Source: Saturnia japonica
Taxonomy: Eukaryota > Arthropoda > Insecta > Lepidoptera > Saturniidae
Direction: 5' to 3'
DNA: 64,000 bases
NCBI GenBank assembly: GCA_033032175.1
Contig: CM065325.1
Location: forward strand, 8,026,930 to 8,090,929
Of this stretch, positions 1-10,437 are shown piece after piece. Every line of letters starts with the position of its first letter. Position 1 is the stretch's first letter. The notes beneath the pieces are model-generated. The model saw only the letters and a list, made by a program, of their open reading frames with translations. It was not told the origin of the DNA and made no database searches. The translations under genes and the position numbers were made by a program.

Positions 1-379
1 TTCAGACAAGCATATGCCGTGACATAGTCCCACCACTCACCGAACCACATTCGGCACCGCTATAATGAGCGACGCAATACTTTAGTGCCCTACAACACGA
101 CACGATCTAGTGCGGCGCGGCGGGCGCGTTATATCCATTTATTATGTATGCCAACCCCCCAAATCTAATAATATAATTTGTATTTCCGATACATTATGCG
201 CGATATTCGACGTCGTAGTCTTTCAAAAAACAACTTTATTATGAAACACATGAACAATTTCTTTGAAGATATCTCTCTGCTTGGAGCAGTCCGACTGGTG
301 GAATACCTCCTCTCCACCACTCACTACAGAAGATCGTAGTCAAATATAACCTTGTGTTGTGTTCCTGCGGTGCGGTTTC
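1..379. other. No gene recognised
   Basis: I see no coding potential or recognisable repeat here. The stretch around 110-130 is GC-rich and the rest is AT-rich. Short open frames overlap the Jockey tail that follows and are not genes. Confidence 0.5.
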
Positions 380-466
380 CAAGTCCGGTGAAGCTGTAAA
401 AGCCGCAGCGGCTCTGTTTTTGGATAGGGCCCCTAAGGCTAACAGTGTAATCAGTTCAAAAAAAAA
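380..466 (+). mobile_element. Jockey-family LINE, 3' end only (tail copy 1)
   Basis: About 77 nt of the 3' end of the Jockey-clade LINE described at 851-4950, closed by nine A residues. It carries the family's terminal landmarks in order: AAGTCCGGTGAAGCTG, the AGCCGCAGCGGCT inverted repeat, GGGCCCCTAAGGCTAACAG, then poly(A). It is extremely 5'-truncated and codes for nothing. It belongs to the subfamily carrying extra bases (CTGTTTTTGGA here) between GCGGCT and TAGGGCC. A diverged target duplication is possible (TCCTGCGGTG before, TCCTGGGGTG after), but I am not sure of it. Confidence 0.85.
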
Positions 467-837
467 TCCTGGGGTGGGTTGAGTTTCCAGATCACCGTGG
501 GGTAAAGGGGGGTTTAACACGGCAACGCGTACTGATCATCAAACGAGCCGTATGCTTGTTTGCCACCTTTGTTACATTTAAAAATATATGTGTGAAAATA
601 CAATAACATCCTTTAAAAAAATCTTTATAAGTGGAAATAGTATTGGATATATGTGTAATTTCTGTCTTTACATCTAAAATAAATAAACCAGCCTTACTTA
701 TGTTTCTTTATGGCTGAAATTTTTAATTAAATAGCAAACCCCCCTTATACTGTTACTGTAAGATCAAGATAAAAACCTTACATATTAAGAAAATCAACAT
801 TCTTAATTATGAAATTTGTATTTAACATGCAGGGTTT
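467..837. other. No gene recognised (AT-rich)
   Basis: AT-rich sequence between two Jockey copies. I see no ORF of interest and no repeat that I can pair elsewhere in the window. It ends in the target site of the 851-4950 LINE. Confidence 0.5.
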
Positions 838-852
838 AAGTTTTTTAATCTT

Positions 853-1530
853 TCGCAGTGCCACAACTGCCAGCTGTACGGGCACGCTGCCCGTAACTGT
901 CATTCTCGTCCGCGGTGCGTAAAGTGCCGAGAGGACCACCCCACACGGGAGTGCACGCGCGAGCGTGACTCCGTCGTCCCCCCGAGCTGCGTGTTATGCG
1001 GGGAGGAGGGGCATCCCGCGAATTATCGCGGTTGCCCCAAGGCCCCGCGTACCACGCGGCCACGCACGCAGAGGCAGGCGGCCCCCCGGGCGGCGCCCCC
1101 CACCTCAGCCATCAAAGCGCAACCCCCGCTGGCGTCAGGGGAATTTCCCGCGCTGCCGGTCCCGCGCCAGTCCCCGGCCACCGCCGGCCTCTCCGCACCC
1201 CGCGCGGTGCAACCGCAACCCGTGCGTTCATCGCAGAACGCATGGGGCCCCCGTCGCCCCAATCCACAGCCCCTTATGGCTATGGATATTCCCGCGCCCC
1301 GCGCGCCTGCGCCCCGCGCGCCCGCTAACGCTGTCGTTAATAGTAACGACTTAATGATACTGCTCCTTCGCGAGCACGATATCCGCGAGCTCATTGACTA
1401 CAATGACCATCTGGAGCGCTTCGGTCTCATCAAGACCGCTTGCGCGTTCCCCCGCCTCTCAGAGACACTACAACGTCTCGACCGTGAGGCGTGTAATAAT
1501 AACTTAGGGCCTTTCAATGGCAAAGTTTAA
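853..1530 (+). pseudogene. Jockey ORF1 (Gag-like), C-terminal fragment
   Basis: The reading frame enters directly from the 5' truncation point and stops with TAA at 1528-1530. It encodes three successive zinc knuckles near its start: C-X2-C-X4-H-X4-C (CHNCQLYGHAARNC), then C-X2-C-X3-H-X4-C (CVKCREDHPTREC), then C-X2-C-X4-H-X6-C (CVLCGEEGHPANYRGC). A long proline/arginine-rich linker and a short C-terminal segment follow. In Jockey elements this protein binds the element RNA and assembles the particle. The N-terminal half and start codon are missing because of 5' truncation, not mutation. The region is strongly GC-rich compared with its surroundings. Its end overlaps the ORF2 start at 1517. 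Confidence 0.9.
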
Positions 1531-4411
1531 ACCGAAAGCGTTAAATCTTTCGTTTTTTAACGCACGGAACCTATATCCGCAGCGTGATCTCGTCGCGACC
1601 TTTCTTAAAGATCACCAAGTAGATGTTCTTTTAGTGCAGGAGACGCTCTTAAAGCGTGCTAAACGTGATCCAAAAATCGCGAACTACAATATTGTAAGAA
1701 ATGACCGGGCCGGCCGCGGGGGCGGCACTCTCATTTATTACAAACGATCGTTATATTGTACGCCGGTAGATCCTCCGATACTTACCAATATGGAAGTATC
1801 CGTGTGTAGACTAGGAATGACCGACCACCCGTCCATAACGTTAGTCTCAGTTTATCTCTCGCCGAGGAAAGAGCCTCTCAGGTCTGACCTAGAAAAGCTA
1901 CTTTCGCTCGGTGAATCGGTCATTATAGCGGGTGACCTCAATTGTGGACACACTTCGTTTGGCAATTGGAGAGACTCCAGTAATGGGGTTAAACTCGAAG
2001 AGCTAACGAACGTGCTAAACTTTGATGTCATAGCGCCACCCACTCCCACCCACTTTCAAGACAACTGTATGCCGACAGTGCTTGATGTAGCTCTCATTAA
2101 AGGTATCGCGCTTCGGTTACGACTCATTCGGGTCGTACACGAGCTCGACTCCGACCACCGTCCGGTCATCATGCAGCTAGGTCAACCAGACGACTCTAGC
2201 CCTCCTTCGGTCCAAGTGGTTGACTATGCCAAGCTAAAACATTATCTTGCGGACAGGCCGTCCTCGTCCAGCTTAGATAGGATCCCGGACGTATTGGGGT
2301 CCGTTGCGGACGTAGATCTCGCGATCGATTCCCTGGTCGACCACCTGCAGGCCGGCATCGGAGAGGCCTCGAGAGAGGTCGAAGAGGCGAGCGATCGCCG
2401 CTTCGTACTCCCTGCCGACGTGCGGGCGTTGTTGACGGAAAAGAACGCGGCGACTCGTGCGCACGACCACTATCCGACCGAGGAAAACCGCGCACGTTTA
2501 CGCGCACTTCAAAGATCGGTTAGAGCCCGTATATTAGAACTCAGAAGTCACAGATGGGACGCCCTCGTCGAAGGGCTAAGGCCGTCGCATCTGGCTTACT
2601 GGAAATTAGCTCACAGCCTCAAAATAGAGGCTTCTTATCTTATGCCCCCCCTCGAGAGGGGTCCCGGTATACCGCTCGCCTTCGATAGCAGCGACAAGGC
2701 GGAGTGCCTCGCCACTTGTTTGGAGAGCCAGTGCTCTCCGAACAGTGTCGATGCAAATACCGACCGGGTCGAGGGTATCGATGGATGCGTGCGGGAGCTG
2801 GATAAGCTCCCCGCGACAGACTCCCTGTCCCCAGTCACGTCTGAGGAGGTTCTTTCCATTATAAAAAGCCTTAAGCTTAGAAAAGCACCAGGTCCCGACG
2901 GGATCAGGAATGAAGTACTTAGACTTCTTCCCGATCGCCTCATAGCTCTTTTGGTCTGCATCTTCAATGTAGCCATAGCCCACTGCCATTTTCCAGCCGC
3001 CTGGAAAAAGGCCATAGTCATAGGTATCCGTAAGCCCGGCAAGAGCGCGTCGCTTCCCGACAGCTATCGCCCGATCAGTCTCCTAAATACTTTAGGGAAA
3101 ATGTACGAGCGGATCCTTCTGAACCGTCTCAAGTCAGTAATAGAGGAGAAAGACCTCTATCCGCCTGAGCAATTCGGTTTCCGTGCTAGATATTCTTGCA
3201 TTCATCAAGTGCACCGCCTCACGGAGCACGTTGCATTTAATTTTGCTGAATTATATAAACCCCGCCGTACACTTGCGGTCTTTTTCGACGTTGCCAAGGC
3301 CTTCGATAAGGTCTGGCACGAGGGATTGATCTACAAGTTGTATCACTTTGAAATCCCCGATAGGCTAATTAAAATAATTCGCGACTATCTAACAGATCGC
3401 ACCTTTCGCTATAGAGTGGAAGGTGAATTGTCCACGCCCCGTCCAATACGCTCAGGCGTTCCCCAAGGTTCGATCCTGGCTCCTAGCCTATTTAACCTGT
3501 ACGTCAGTGACCTACCTCGACTCCCGGAGGTCGAGGTAGGGCTATACGCTGACGATACAGTCTTATATGCCTCAGATAGGAATAGATCCCACCTCAGACA
3601 CAAAGTCCAACGCTCCGTGACCACTCTCGGGAAGTGGTTTAACGAGTGGCGTATAGCCGTTAATCCCTCGAAGAGCGCCGCGATGCTCTTCGATGCGGAT
3701 TCGTCACAGATACCGTGGAAGCTTAAACCTGTTAAGCTCTACGATAATCCGATTCCGTATGTAAGAGAGACCAAATATCTAGGGGTAACCCTAGATAGTA
3801 GGCTCTCTTTTAGACCCCACATCCGTAAGGTTAGGAACAGGGCCGCGTGGGTCCTGGGCCGGTTGCATCCTCTGTTGTGTTCGGTGAGTAAAATGTCCAC
3901 GCGACATAAGCTCACGCTCTACAAGACGTGTATTCGACCAATTTTGACATACAGTTGCGCCGTGTTCGCACATATGTCCGAGTCGAGTTTCAAACGGTTA
4001 CAATCGATACAGAATAGGTTCCTCTATCGTCTCACCGGGGCCCCGTGGTATGTTCGAAGCGTAGATCTCCATAGAGATATGGAGCTTCCTTCGATACATG
4101 CCTACGTTAAACAGCTCTCCCGTTCGTATTTCGACACCGCGTCGAACCACGCGAATCCGTTAATAAAAACAGCCGCCACTTATGTTCCGGCACCCACGGA
4201 CATCCGGTGCAAACGCCGGCCGCGCAATATTTTTATTGATCCCGACGATCACATCGAAAATTCGAATAAATATTACACATCCGTCTCTCCAAACAGAGCG
4301 TGCCAGCGCCCACGCCCGCGTAACCACCGTTCTCTCCGCAGAGGGCGGGCGGTCAATTTCGCTCCAGCACACCCGTCACGTCCACCCTCTCTAGCGGTAA
4401 CCCAAGCCTAG
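1517..4411 (+). CDS. Jockey ORF2: endonuclease-reverse transcriptase, intact
   Basis: 964 residues with no interruption. Residues 1-225 form an APE-type endonuclease: QETLLK near 42, GDLNCGHTSFG in the middle, and the catalytic SDH at about 212-214. This domain nicks the target DNA. The reverse transcriptase covers roughly 430-720: LRKAPGPDGI, FFDVAKAFD near 589, GVPQGSILAPSLF, and the active-site YADD at about 677-680. A C-terminal domain of about 240 residues follows. The ATG at 1517 overlaps the ORF1 stop by 14 nt and sits in the +1 frame, so translation probably couples by reinitiation or frameshift. The length is usual for Jockey ORF2. I see all the catalytic motifs, so the protein may be functional, though the copy lacks a complete ORF1. 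Confidence 0.93.
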   Translation: MAKFKPKALNLSFFNARNLYPQRDLVATFLKDHQVDVLLVQETLLKRAKRDPKIANYNIVRNDRAGRGGGTLIYYKRSLYCTPVDPPILTNMEVSVCRLGMTDHPSITLVSVYLSPRKEPLRSDLEKLLSLGESVIIAGDLNCGHTSFGNWRDSSNGVKLEELTNVLNFDVIAPPTPTHFQDNCMPTVLDVALIKGIALRLRLIRVVHELDSDHRPVIMQLGQPDDSSPPSVQVVDYAKLKHYLADRPSSSSLDRIPDVLGSVADVDLAIDSLVDHLQAGIGEASREVEEASDRRFVLPADVRALLTEKNAATRAHDHYPTEENRARLRALQRSVRARILELRSHRWDALVEGLRPSHLAYWKLAHSLKIEASYLMPPLERGPGIPLAFDSSDKAECLATCLESQCSPNSVDANTDRVEGIDGCVRELDKLPATDSLSPVTSEEVLSIIKSLKLRKAPGPDGIRNEVLRLLPDRLIALLVCIFNVAIAHCHFPAAWKKAIVIGIRKPGKSASLPDSYRPISLLNTLGKMYERILLNRLKSVIEEKDLYPPEQFGFRARYSCIHQVHRLTEHVAFNFAELYKPRRTLAVFFDVAKAFDKVWHEGLIYKLYHFEIPDRLIKIIRDYLTDRTFRYRVEGELSTPRPIRSGVPQGSILAPSLFNLYVSDLPRLPEVEVGLYADDTVLYASDRNRSHLRHKVQRSVTTLGKWFNEWRIAVNPSKSAAMLFDADSSQIPWKLKPVKLYDNPIPYVRETKYLGVTLDSRLSFRPHIRKVRNRAAWVLGRLHPLLCSVSKMSTRHKLTLYKTCIRPILTYSCAVFAHMSESSFKRLQSIQNRFLYRLTGAPWYVRSVDLHRDMELPSIHAYVKQLSRSYFDTASNHANPLIKTAATYVPAPTDIRCKRRPRNIFIDPDDHIENSNKYYTSVSPNRACQRPRPRNHRSLRRGRAVNFAPAHPSRPPSLAVTQA

Positions 4412-4964
4412 GTCCGTTCCTCGGTGTGAAACCCTTGGGTCAGGCAACCGCCCGCGCGATACAAGTGACACTGTACGTGCATCACTTAGCTACCTACATA
4501 CAACACTACACACGTATGAACATACACACGTGCACACCACACAGGTACATAGGTTCTGTGAGGGACCTTTTTTTTTCTTTTTTTACGCTAGTTAGTTAGC
4601 GCTAGTTAGTGTAGAAACATTCCGATTATTGAATACACATACGCACGGTTCCTTCCTTCCTCCCAGGAGGAAGGGAACGTGCCTATGTGTATATTTAGTT
4701 AGCTCGAATCGTAGGTGTAGGGATTCGAATAGATCGCGACCTATTTGCGAACGCGACGACCGCCCGAGCCGAGGTCCGGCCACTTTGGCACCCTCGTGCG
4801 AGTCGTCCACAAAACTTTCGCGGCTGAGTGCCCTCTGCGCTCGCCCCCAAGTCCGGTGAAGCTGTAAAAGCCGCAGCGGCTTTAGGGCCCCTAAGGCTAA
4901 CAGTGTAGTCAGTTCTAAAAAAAAAAAAAAAAAAAAAATAAAAAAAAAAAAAGTTTTTTAATCG

Positions 4965-5195
4965 ACTTCAACAAAAGACGGGAGGTTACTCAATTCGAAT
5001 GTATATTTTTTTATGTATGTTCAGTCATAACTTCTTTGTTTACAAACAGATTTAGATGATTGTGTTTTTGTTGGATAGGGGATATCTCAAGGGTGGTTCT
5101 GTTTTAATTTCATTGGCAATGGACCTTCATATTCGAAGATACACCAGGGAACTCTTCAAAATCATAGAAGTTGGTTTTCTTTTTTTTTTTATTGT
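4965..5195 (+). repeat. Dispersed repeat, family C, copy 1
   Basis: This stretch aligns by eye with 30075-30290. Both share the order TCAGYCATAACTT, TTGGAWAGGGGATA, CTCAAGGGTGG, ATTTCATTGG, CGAAGATACACCA and GAAGTTGGTTTTCTTTT. The open frame at 5056-5259 is a by-product of this repeat and not a gene. I do not know the class of the family. The Jockey insertion at 851-4950 lies directly against its left edge. Confidence 0.7.
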
Positions 5196-5959
5196 CTTGT
5201 TTCTAAACAGAACCTTTTATACAGCGAATTTTCTTTATAAAATTTTTGCAATAGGTTGATCAGATCTGAACAACTAATTTTATACCAAGTAATAAGAAAA
5301 TCTATATTTAAACTTAGAATAAAGTAAAGTCGCTTCCCGCTGTCTGTCCCTATGTACACTTAACTCTTTTAAACTACGCAACGGATTCCAATGTGGATTT
5401 CACTACCATTGAGATTTTTGTTTACGGAAGATTCATATGTACAATAATTTCTAATTAGGTTTATGTATAGTAGAGAAAATTCAATTATTTTTAATCAAGT
5501 CGTCAAAAAATGATTTTCGGACGCTTACATGGCTTACGCTGACTAAACTTAATGAGCTACATCAAAATAATGTTCTAAAGAATTGTAGGTCTTAAAAACC
5601 TAGAGAATAATCCGCGATGTTATATATGTGTCTCCTAAGGTAGACTCGCAATAACAATTTTTATCTTCAACATAATAATTAAAAATAATATTACGTTATT
5701 TGCGAAGCTATTTTCTCCAATTGAGTAGTAATTTTTGTTCAGAAATATTTGTCATTTAACTTGGTAATTTAATTTAGATTAAAATTGCCCTATAGAGTTT
5801 TCCATTTAAATGAATACCGTAGAAGATATCACAATTACAAAATTACGTGCGACTAAAGAAATCCCTTCTCACTAAAACGGCCGCGGTCGATTGACCGGCA
5901 CTCAACACGTATGAGATGAATTGTGTGTCGCGAACTATGCGCACTTCGTAACTATGAAG
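5196..5959. other. No gene recognised
   Basis: AT-rich non-coding sequence with many stops in all frames. I see nothing that I can assign. Confidence 0.45.
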
Positions 5960-6235
5960 ATATATAACATACTATCACGCCTGTATTCCCGAAGTATTAG
6001 GCAGAGGTGTACTAATGTGCCCCACAGTTCCCCGGTTATTTTTTAGGTCTCATGTAATGGAGGCGAGTCTATTACCGCCGGGATTGTATTATTAGCCGGA
6101 AACAAAGCCAAACTCCGAGCTGCTACTGAGAATTTCATAGAAAACTCCAATAACACTGCGCGAACTGGGAATCGAACCCAGGACCTCGAGCATAGCAGTC
6201 GCGTTTACGACCATTATAATAATGAGACAGTTATG
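5960..6235 (-). mobile_element. tRNA-derived SINE, family S1, copy 1
   Basis: Read on the minus strand, this copy begins at about 6235 (ATAACTGTCTCATT) and shows an intact pol III B box GGGTTCGATTCCC at 6180-6168. A shared body follows (GTAGCAGCTCGGAGTTTGGCT, split by one base here) and a 3' part with AGTACACCTCTGCC and a GATAGTATGTTATAT-type tail. Two other copies lie at 22859-23095 and 52711-52975. The tRNA-like head plus a non-tRNA body and a short-repeat tail is the usual SINE plan. It codes for no protein and depends on a LINE for mobility. Confidence 0.82.
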
Positions 6236-7299
6236 AATTATCAATATTAAAGCGATAAGCTCTAAATCAAGATTTTTTAACCGTAAAATATACTACTTTG
6301 TAAATTGAACCCGTGGGAAACAAACGGGTCGCTAGTAGATTATAATTATTTCACATCCTTTTCACTTCACACAAAAAATCAGACTCGTGCGATAATTTAG
6401 CAAATTATAAAATGTAAAAAATTACTAACCGCTGTCATTTTAGATAAAGAGATTTTAATAGATGGCGCATTGAATTTATTTCATTAGGATCTATAAAAAT
6501 TCTATAAAGATAAATAATACAGTAAAAGTTATTTATATGATAGCTTTTGACCCAAAAATTATCTGCCTAATGTAAATTAAAATTATCATTATAGGGAAAA
6601 TACAAAACTACGAGTATAAAAAGATTGTTGTGATAAAAGGTAATTACGTTTTTATTACAACCGGTAATGTAAATGCAAAATTCCGAACTTTCGAGGCCAC
6701 ATTCCTGAGGCTACTTGTCTAGGACATAAAACATCTTACATAATAACGACCACACACAAAACCTCCAGGGTCTGAAAGTAAATTGATACACGACTAGTAG
6801 TACCACGAGACCAAGTAATCCGTCTTTATTAGGATGGTCTTCACAGCAAGTAAATTGAAAATTCCTTCTAAGTATGACTGATGGTCTACATTACTTGCCC
6901 CCAACACGATGACAGTTTTCCTTAAAGAAAATAGGATTATTTCATGCGGTGTGGAAACGGAGCGTTTTAATATTACGTCTATTTATATTCATGGTCTCTT
7001 TATCGTCTCGGAAAGGGGAAGCGAGGAATCATAACGATGTAAGTACAATATAACAGTGATATTCACTTAGGTATTCTTTTTCTCTGCGATTCTACGAAGC
7101 GGGGCTTGTTACCCCATAGCTCGGGGAACATGAATGTTTTGCGTCGACGATATTTGGGGTAACGAAATTAGCTTTCGTCTGCGCTATACTGAAGCGTGCA
7201 TTTTAATTTAACAAGTAACGCGGCATCGCTACTCTCCTACAACATAATCTCATTGATATAATTGAAAATGTATTTGATAAAATTGAAGAATAAACAACC
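6236..7299. other. No gene recognised
   Basis: AT-rich non-coding sequence. I see no long ORF and no copy of a repeat that I could pair elsewhere in the window. Confidence 0.45.
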
Positions 7300-7484
7300 G
7301 ATTTGATTCACCATGACCAGTTCTTTTTTATTTGCGCGGAACCCTAGTTAGTTTTCTAAAACAAAATTAGCCTAAGTCCCACTTTAAAATATCAGCTATA
7401 TGTCAGTGATAGTCCCGTTAAAATTGTCCAATCGTTTCGAAGTTTACCTGGAACAAACAGAAACTTCAATTTCATTAATTGTAC
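7300..7484 (-). repeat. Helitron-like repeat H, partial copy 1
   Basis: Matches the right half of the H copies at 34129-35794 and 37955-40100: TTGATTCACCATGA, TTTGCGCGGAACCCTA, AAATTAGCCTAAGT, CAGCTATATGTCAGTG, and the end CTTCAATTTCATTAATTGTA. Read on the minus strand its terminal sequence starts TACAATTAATGAAATTGAAG, which resembles Lepidopteran Helitron 5' ends starting TCTATACA. The copy stops abruptly against the CTAG end of the next repeat at 7485. Confidence 0.55.
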
Positions 7485-7830
7485 TAGCCGTGCCCTGCGG
7501 TTTCACCTGCGTATAATTTAAAAGAAATCACTGATTAATCATTGTACTTCAGTATAGACAATATTTCTTTTCGGGATGCCGCGGCCTGGGCCAATAATGC
7601 ATCACACTTTCAAGGCTCGTTTGTGCCACTTACACTATTCGTAGACCCGAACCGAGTGTTAAATTATTTTAATTTTCTATTATCTCCTAAACTATGCGTC
7701 CAAATAAAATGATATGCAGGGCAAAGTTTATCCTTATAAAATTGTCTTGATGATGAAATAACTTATATTCATAAAGGTTAATATGCCATGCCTAAAAATA
7801 TTGCTCATAAATCACTTTTTAGTATCCTTT
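7485..7830 (-). repeat. Helitron-like repeat, family A, copy 1
   Basis: Begins (plus strand) CTAGCCGTGCCCTGCGG and continues through TTCACCTGCGT to TTAATATGCCATGCC. It aligns with 30333-30600 and, inverted, with 9590-9830. On the minus strand it would end GGGCACGGCTAG followed by T, the CTRR|T end expected of a Helitron. It is non-coding. Assignment to Helitrons is inference from the ends. Confidence 0.5.
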
Positions 7831-8012
7831 TTAAGTTTTGTAACGCCACCAACATTTAATATTCATCACTAGATGTCACTATGCGTTTTCTGCATCTCGT
7901 AAAGATTGAATTATCGCCTAGTCACCAAGAGATGGCGCTACTAGTATATTAGATGGCGCTATCGTTATGTCGACATAAAATAGTGGCCTGAGCAACTGTG
8001 CCAAAAGTGATC

Positions 8013-8489
8013 GGCCGACCGATTATGACATATAGCTGCGTTGTGTTCGCACATATGTCAAGATATAATTGGAAACGCTTACAAGCCATCCAGAATAGGT
8101 TTCTTCACCGCCTTACCGGCGCCCCTAGGTATGTTCGTATGGAGGACCTCCATAGAGATATGGACCTTCCTTCGATACATGCCTATGTCAAACACCTTTC
8201 TCGCTCTTATTTCGACACCGCATCGAACCACGCGAATCCCCTAATAAAAGCGGCAGCTTCATATGTTCCCGACCCCAACGCCTGCCGGAGAAAACGCCGG
8301 CCGCGTAATATATTCACTGACCCGCCCGACCAAACCGAAACAGCTAACGCGTTCTACGCCACCGTCTCTCCAAACAGAGCGTGCCACCGCCCACGCCCGC
8401 GTAACCACCGTTCTCTCCGCAGAGGACGGGCGGTTAACTTCGCTCCCGCACACCCGTCACCACCCTCTTTAGCGGCAACCCAAGCCTAG
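8013..8489 (+). pseudogene. Jockey ORF2, C-terminal fragment
   Basis: About 158 residues corresponding to the C-terminal domain of the ORF2 at 1517-4411, including TYSCVVFAHMS, RFLHRLTGAP, SYFDTASNHANPLIKAA and the arginine-rich end RPRPRNHRSLRRGRA. The frame is open to its TAG. The endonuclease and polymerase domains are absent because of 5' truncation, so it cannot act alone. Amino-acid differences from the 1517-4411 copy are spread throughout, as expected of an older or separate lineage. Confidence 0.9.
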
Positions 8490-9008
8490 GTCCGTTCCTC
8501 GGTGTGAAACCATTGGGTCAGGCAGCCGCCCGCGCGATACTAAGTGACACTATACGTGCAACACTTAGTTACCCACACACAACATTACACACGTATGAAC
8601 ACACACACGTGCACACCACACAGGTACATAGGTTCTGTAAGGGACCTTTTTTTTTCTTTTTTTGCGCTAGTTAGACTAATGCGCTAGTTAGTGTAGAAAA
8701 ACCATTCCGATTATTAAATACACATACGCATGGTCCACTCCTTCCTCCCAGGAGGAGGGGAACGTGCATATGAGTATATATTAGTTAGTTCGAATTCTCT
8801 TAGGATTAGGGAATTAGTTAGATCGCGACTTTTTCGCATTCGCGACGACCGCCCGAGCCGAGGTTCGGCCACTCTGGCACCCTCGTGCGGGTCGTCACAA
8901 ACTTTCGCGGCTGAGTGCCCTAAGCGCTCGCCCCCAAGTCCGGTGAAGCTGTCTGTTTGACGATAGGGCCCCTAAGGCTAACAGTGTAGTCAGTTCTAAA
9001 AAAAAAAA
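8013..9008 (+). mobile_element. Jockey-family LINE, 5'-truncated copy 3
   Basis: A roughly 1-kb copy of the Jockey family, flanked by the 10-bp duplication AAAAGTGATC at 8003-8012 and 9009-9018 (the leading A residues are ambiguous with the tail). It keeps the last part of ORF2 and the whole 3' UTR, including the paired T-runs at 8647-8663 and the terminal AAGTCCGGTGAAGCTG block. It differs from the 851-4950 copy at many positions and belongs to the subfamily with the extra CTGTTTGACGA block before TAGGGCC. Confidence 0.93.
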
Positions 9009-9261
9009 AAAGTGATCCAGCATTCTTAGGATACCTGCTAGGGCCTAGTACCACGCACGCTATGCGCTTTCACCCTTGTTGAGACGTTTTAGTGTCGTAG
9101 TATTAGTTATTCAGTACTGTGCTTGTGTACTTCCACCTACGTTGGGATACACCGGTTTAGTACTGCGCATCGAAATTGTATCTCTCTCTGTCTACCAAAT
9201 AAATCTGTCTCACTTGAACAGTAGTTATACTTTCATCGCTTCCCGCCTCACCGCGTTAAAG

Positions 9262-9580
9262 TTTTTATTATTGTGGCTTATGTATAAGGAATAGGTATAT
9301 GCTATGCCGGATTTTTTTTTAGATATACTAAGGCCCAATATTTATGTAGAATATTGTATTTACGTATAATTAACTATTACGCCAGCGCATGCGGATAAAG
9401 TAGTTCGGGACGGCTTCCACTTCCAACTTGTTTAACCAAAATCAATATTTAAGGCTAGCTGAGAGTTGTGGCCTAATGTTAGATAGCCCATACTATTCCT
9501 CGTGAATCTGGCTATCATATATAAAAATAATTATTCGATTCCGACTGGCAGTTCCAGAGATTAGCGTGTTTAAACAAACA
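9262..9580 (+). repeat. Dispersed repeat, family B, copy 1
   Basis: Aligns with 30620-30950. Both share TTATTGTGGCTTATGTATAA, GGCTAGCTGA, CTATTTCTCGTGAGTCTGGC-type sequence, and the end AGTTCCAGAGATTAGCGTGT followed by A/CAAA-rich sequence. Divergence is perhaps a fifth of positions by eye. It is non-coding. The open frame at 9076-9294 overlaps its start and is not a gene. Confidence 0.65.
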
Positions 9581-9589
9581 AAAAAAGTT

Positions 9590-9830
9590 CTTCCTAATCC
9601 TTACGATCAAAAGTTACTTCATCATAAAGAGAATATTTTGAAGTTAAACTTTCCTCTTTATAGCATGTAATTTGGACACATGGTTTAGGAGATAATGAAA
9701 AATTAAAATAATTTGTATTTGCGGGAAGTAAGAACAATTATGACAGGCAACACGGGTGCGTTGGCAGTGCGGTGTTTGTAGGATAAAATTAACACGGGTG
9801 AAACTGTAGGGCACAGCAAGTATTATATAA
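9590..9830 (+). repeat. Helitron-like repeat, family A, copy 2 (inverted)
   Basis: Reverse complement of 30333-30575: it reads AATCCTTACGATCAAAAGTTACTTCATCATAAAG and ends ACACGGGTGAAACTGTAGGGCACAGC. It therefore lies opposite in orientation to the A copies at 7485 and 30333. It is non-coding. Confidence 0.6.
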
Positions 9831-10426
9831 AATTATACGCTGTCTACCGTAAAACCTGACATGCCTTCAGATAAGGTGAAACCGAAAATTTTAAAACACA
9901 AACCAGCGGAATTCTCGTGGATGTTTAAAAAAAATACGAAATATTTTTTATTTCATTGCTTTTTTTTATTTAACTCAGAAATATTCTTTCTGCGTTTCAT
10001 TGTTTGAAAAACCTGTGTGCTGGGACTAACGAAAGAAGTTATTATAATTTATTAAACGCACCTATAGTATTTTTATAAGACAAAATTGTTGTCTAGTCAG
10101 TAATGTAAAAAGTCTATCTACGAAATCCAAACATACCCATTAAGAACATACATACATAGGTACCATCAATATATCATACATTCGAACCGTTAACTTCATT
10201 TTTTTTCATGCATAATTTTTAGTTGACGTTTTTTCCTTGAGCTTTGTTATCATATTGAGAAGAATCTGGGCGATAATCTATCAAGCATGTTACATGTTGG
10301 TGGGCCTTTTTTTGTCAGAAAGACAACAGACAACTTTACCACAACCCGACCATCTAGTACAACTATCAATTTAATTTAATTGACCATAGCAGAAATGGAT
10401 TAGACTATTTTCGATTAGCACAATGT
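9831..10426. other. No gene recognised
   Basis: AT-rich non-coding sequence up to the RTE target site. I see nothing that I can assign. Confidence 0.45.
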
Positions 10427-10437
10427 ATATGTCACCA

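Larger units (their letters stand above)
851..4950 (+). mobile_element. Jockey-clade non-LTR retrotransposon, 5'-truncated
   Basis: A 4.1-kb LINE flanked by a 13-bp target duplication, AAGTTTTTTAATC, at 838-850 and 4951-4963. The tail is a poly(A) run from about 4918 to 4950, interrupted by one T. It retains the 3' part of ORF1 (zinc knuckles), a complete ORF2 (endonuclease plus reverse transcriptase) overlapping ORF1 by 14 nt, and about 500 nt of 3' UTR with two T-runs at 4567-4584. The architecture and the YADDT polymerase box match the Jockey clade. ORF1 lacks its start, so this copy is a 5'-truncated insertion. The clean target duplication and uninterrupted ORF2 indicate a young copy. At least five more copies of the family lie in the window. 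Confidence 0.95.

Noticed and set aside
845..1394. Long frames on both strands over 845-1394
   Set aside because: GC-rich coding of Jockey ORF1 keeps the other frames open by chance; only the frame with three zinc knuckles is real.
5056..5259. 67-codon frame as a membrane peptide
   Set aside because: It lies in dispersed repeat C, whose second copy at 30075-30290 does not conserve the frame.
6100..6235. Functional tRNA gene on the minus strand (intact B box)
   Set aside because: No complete cloverleaf, and the sequence recurs with a common non-tRNA body at two other sites, so it is a SINE.
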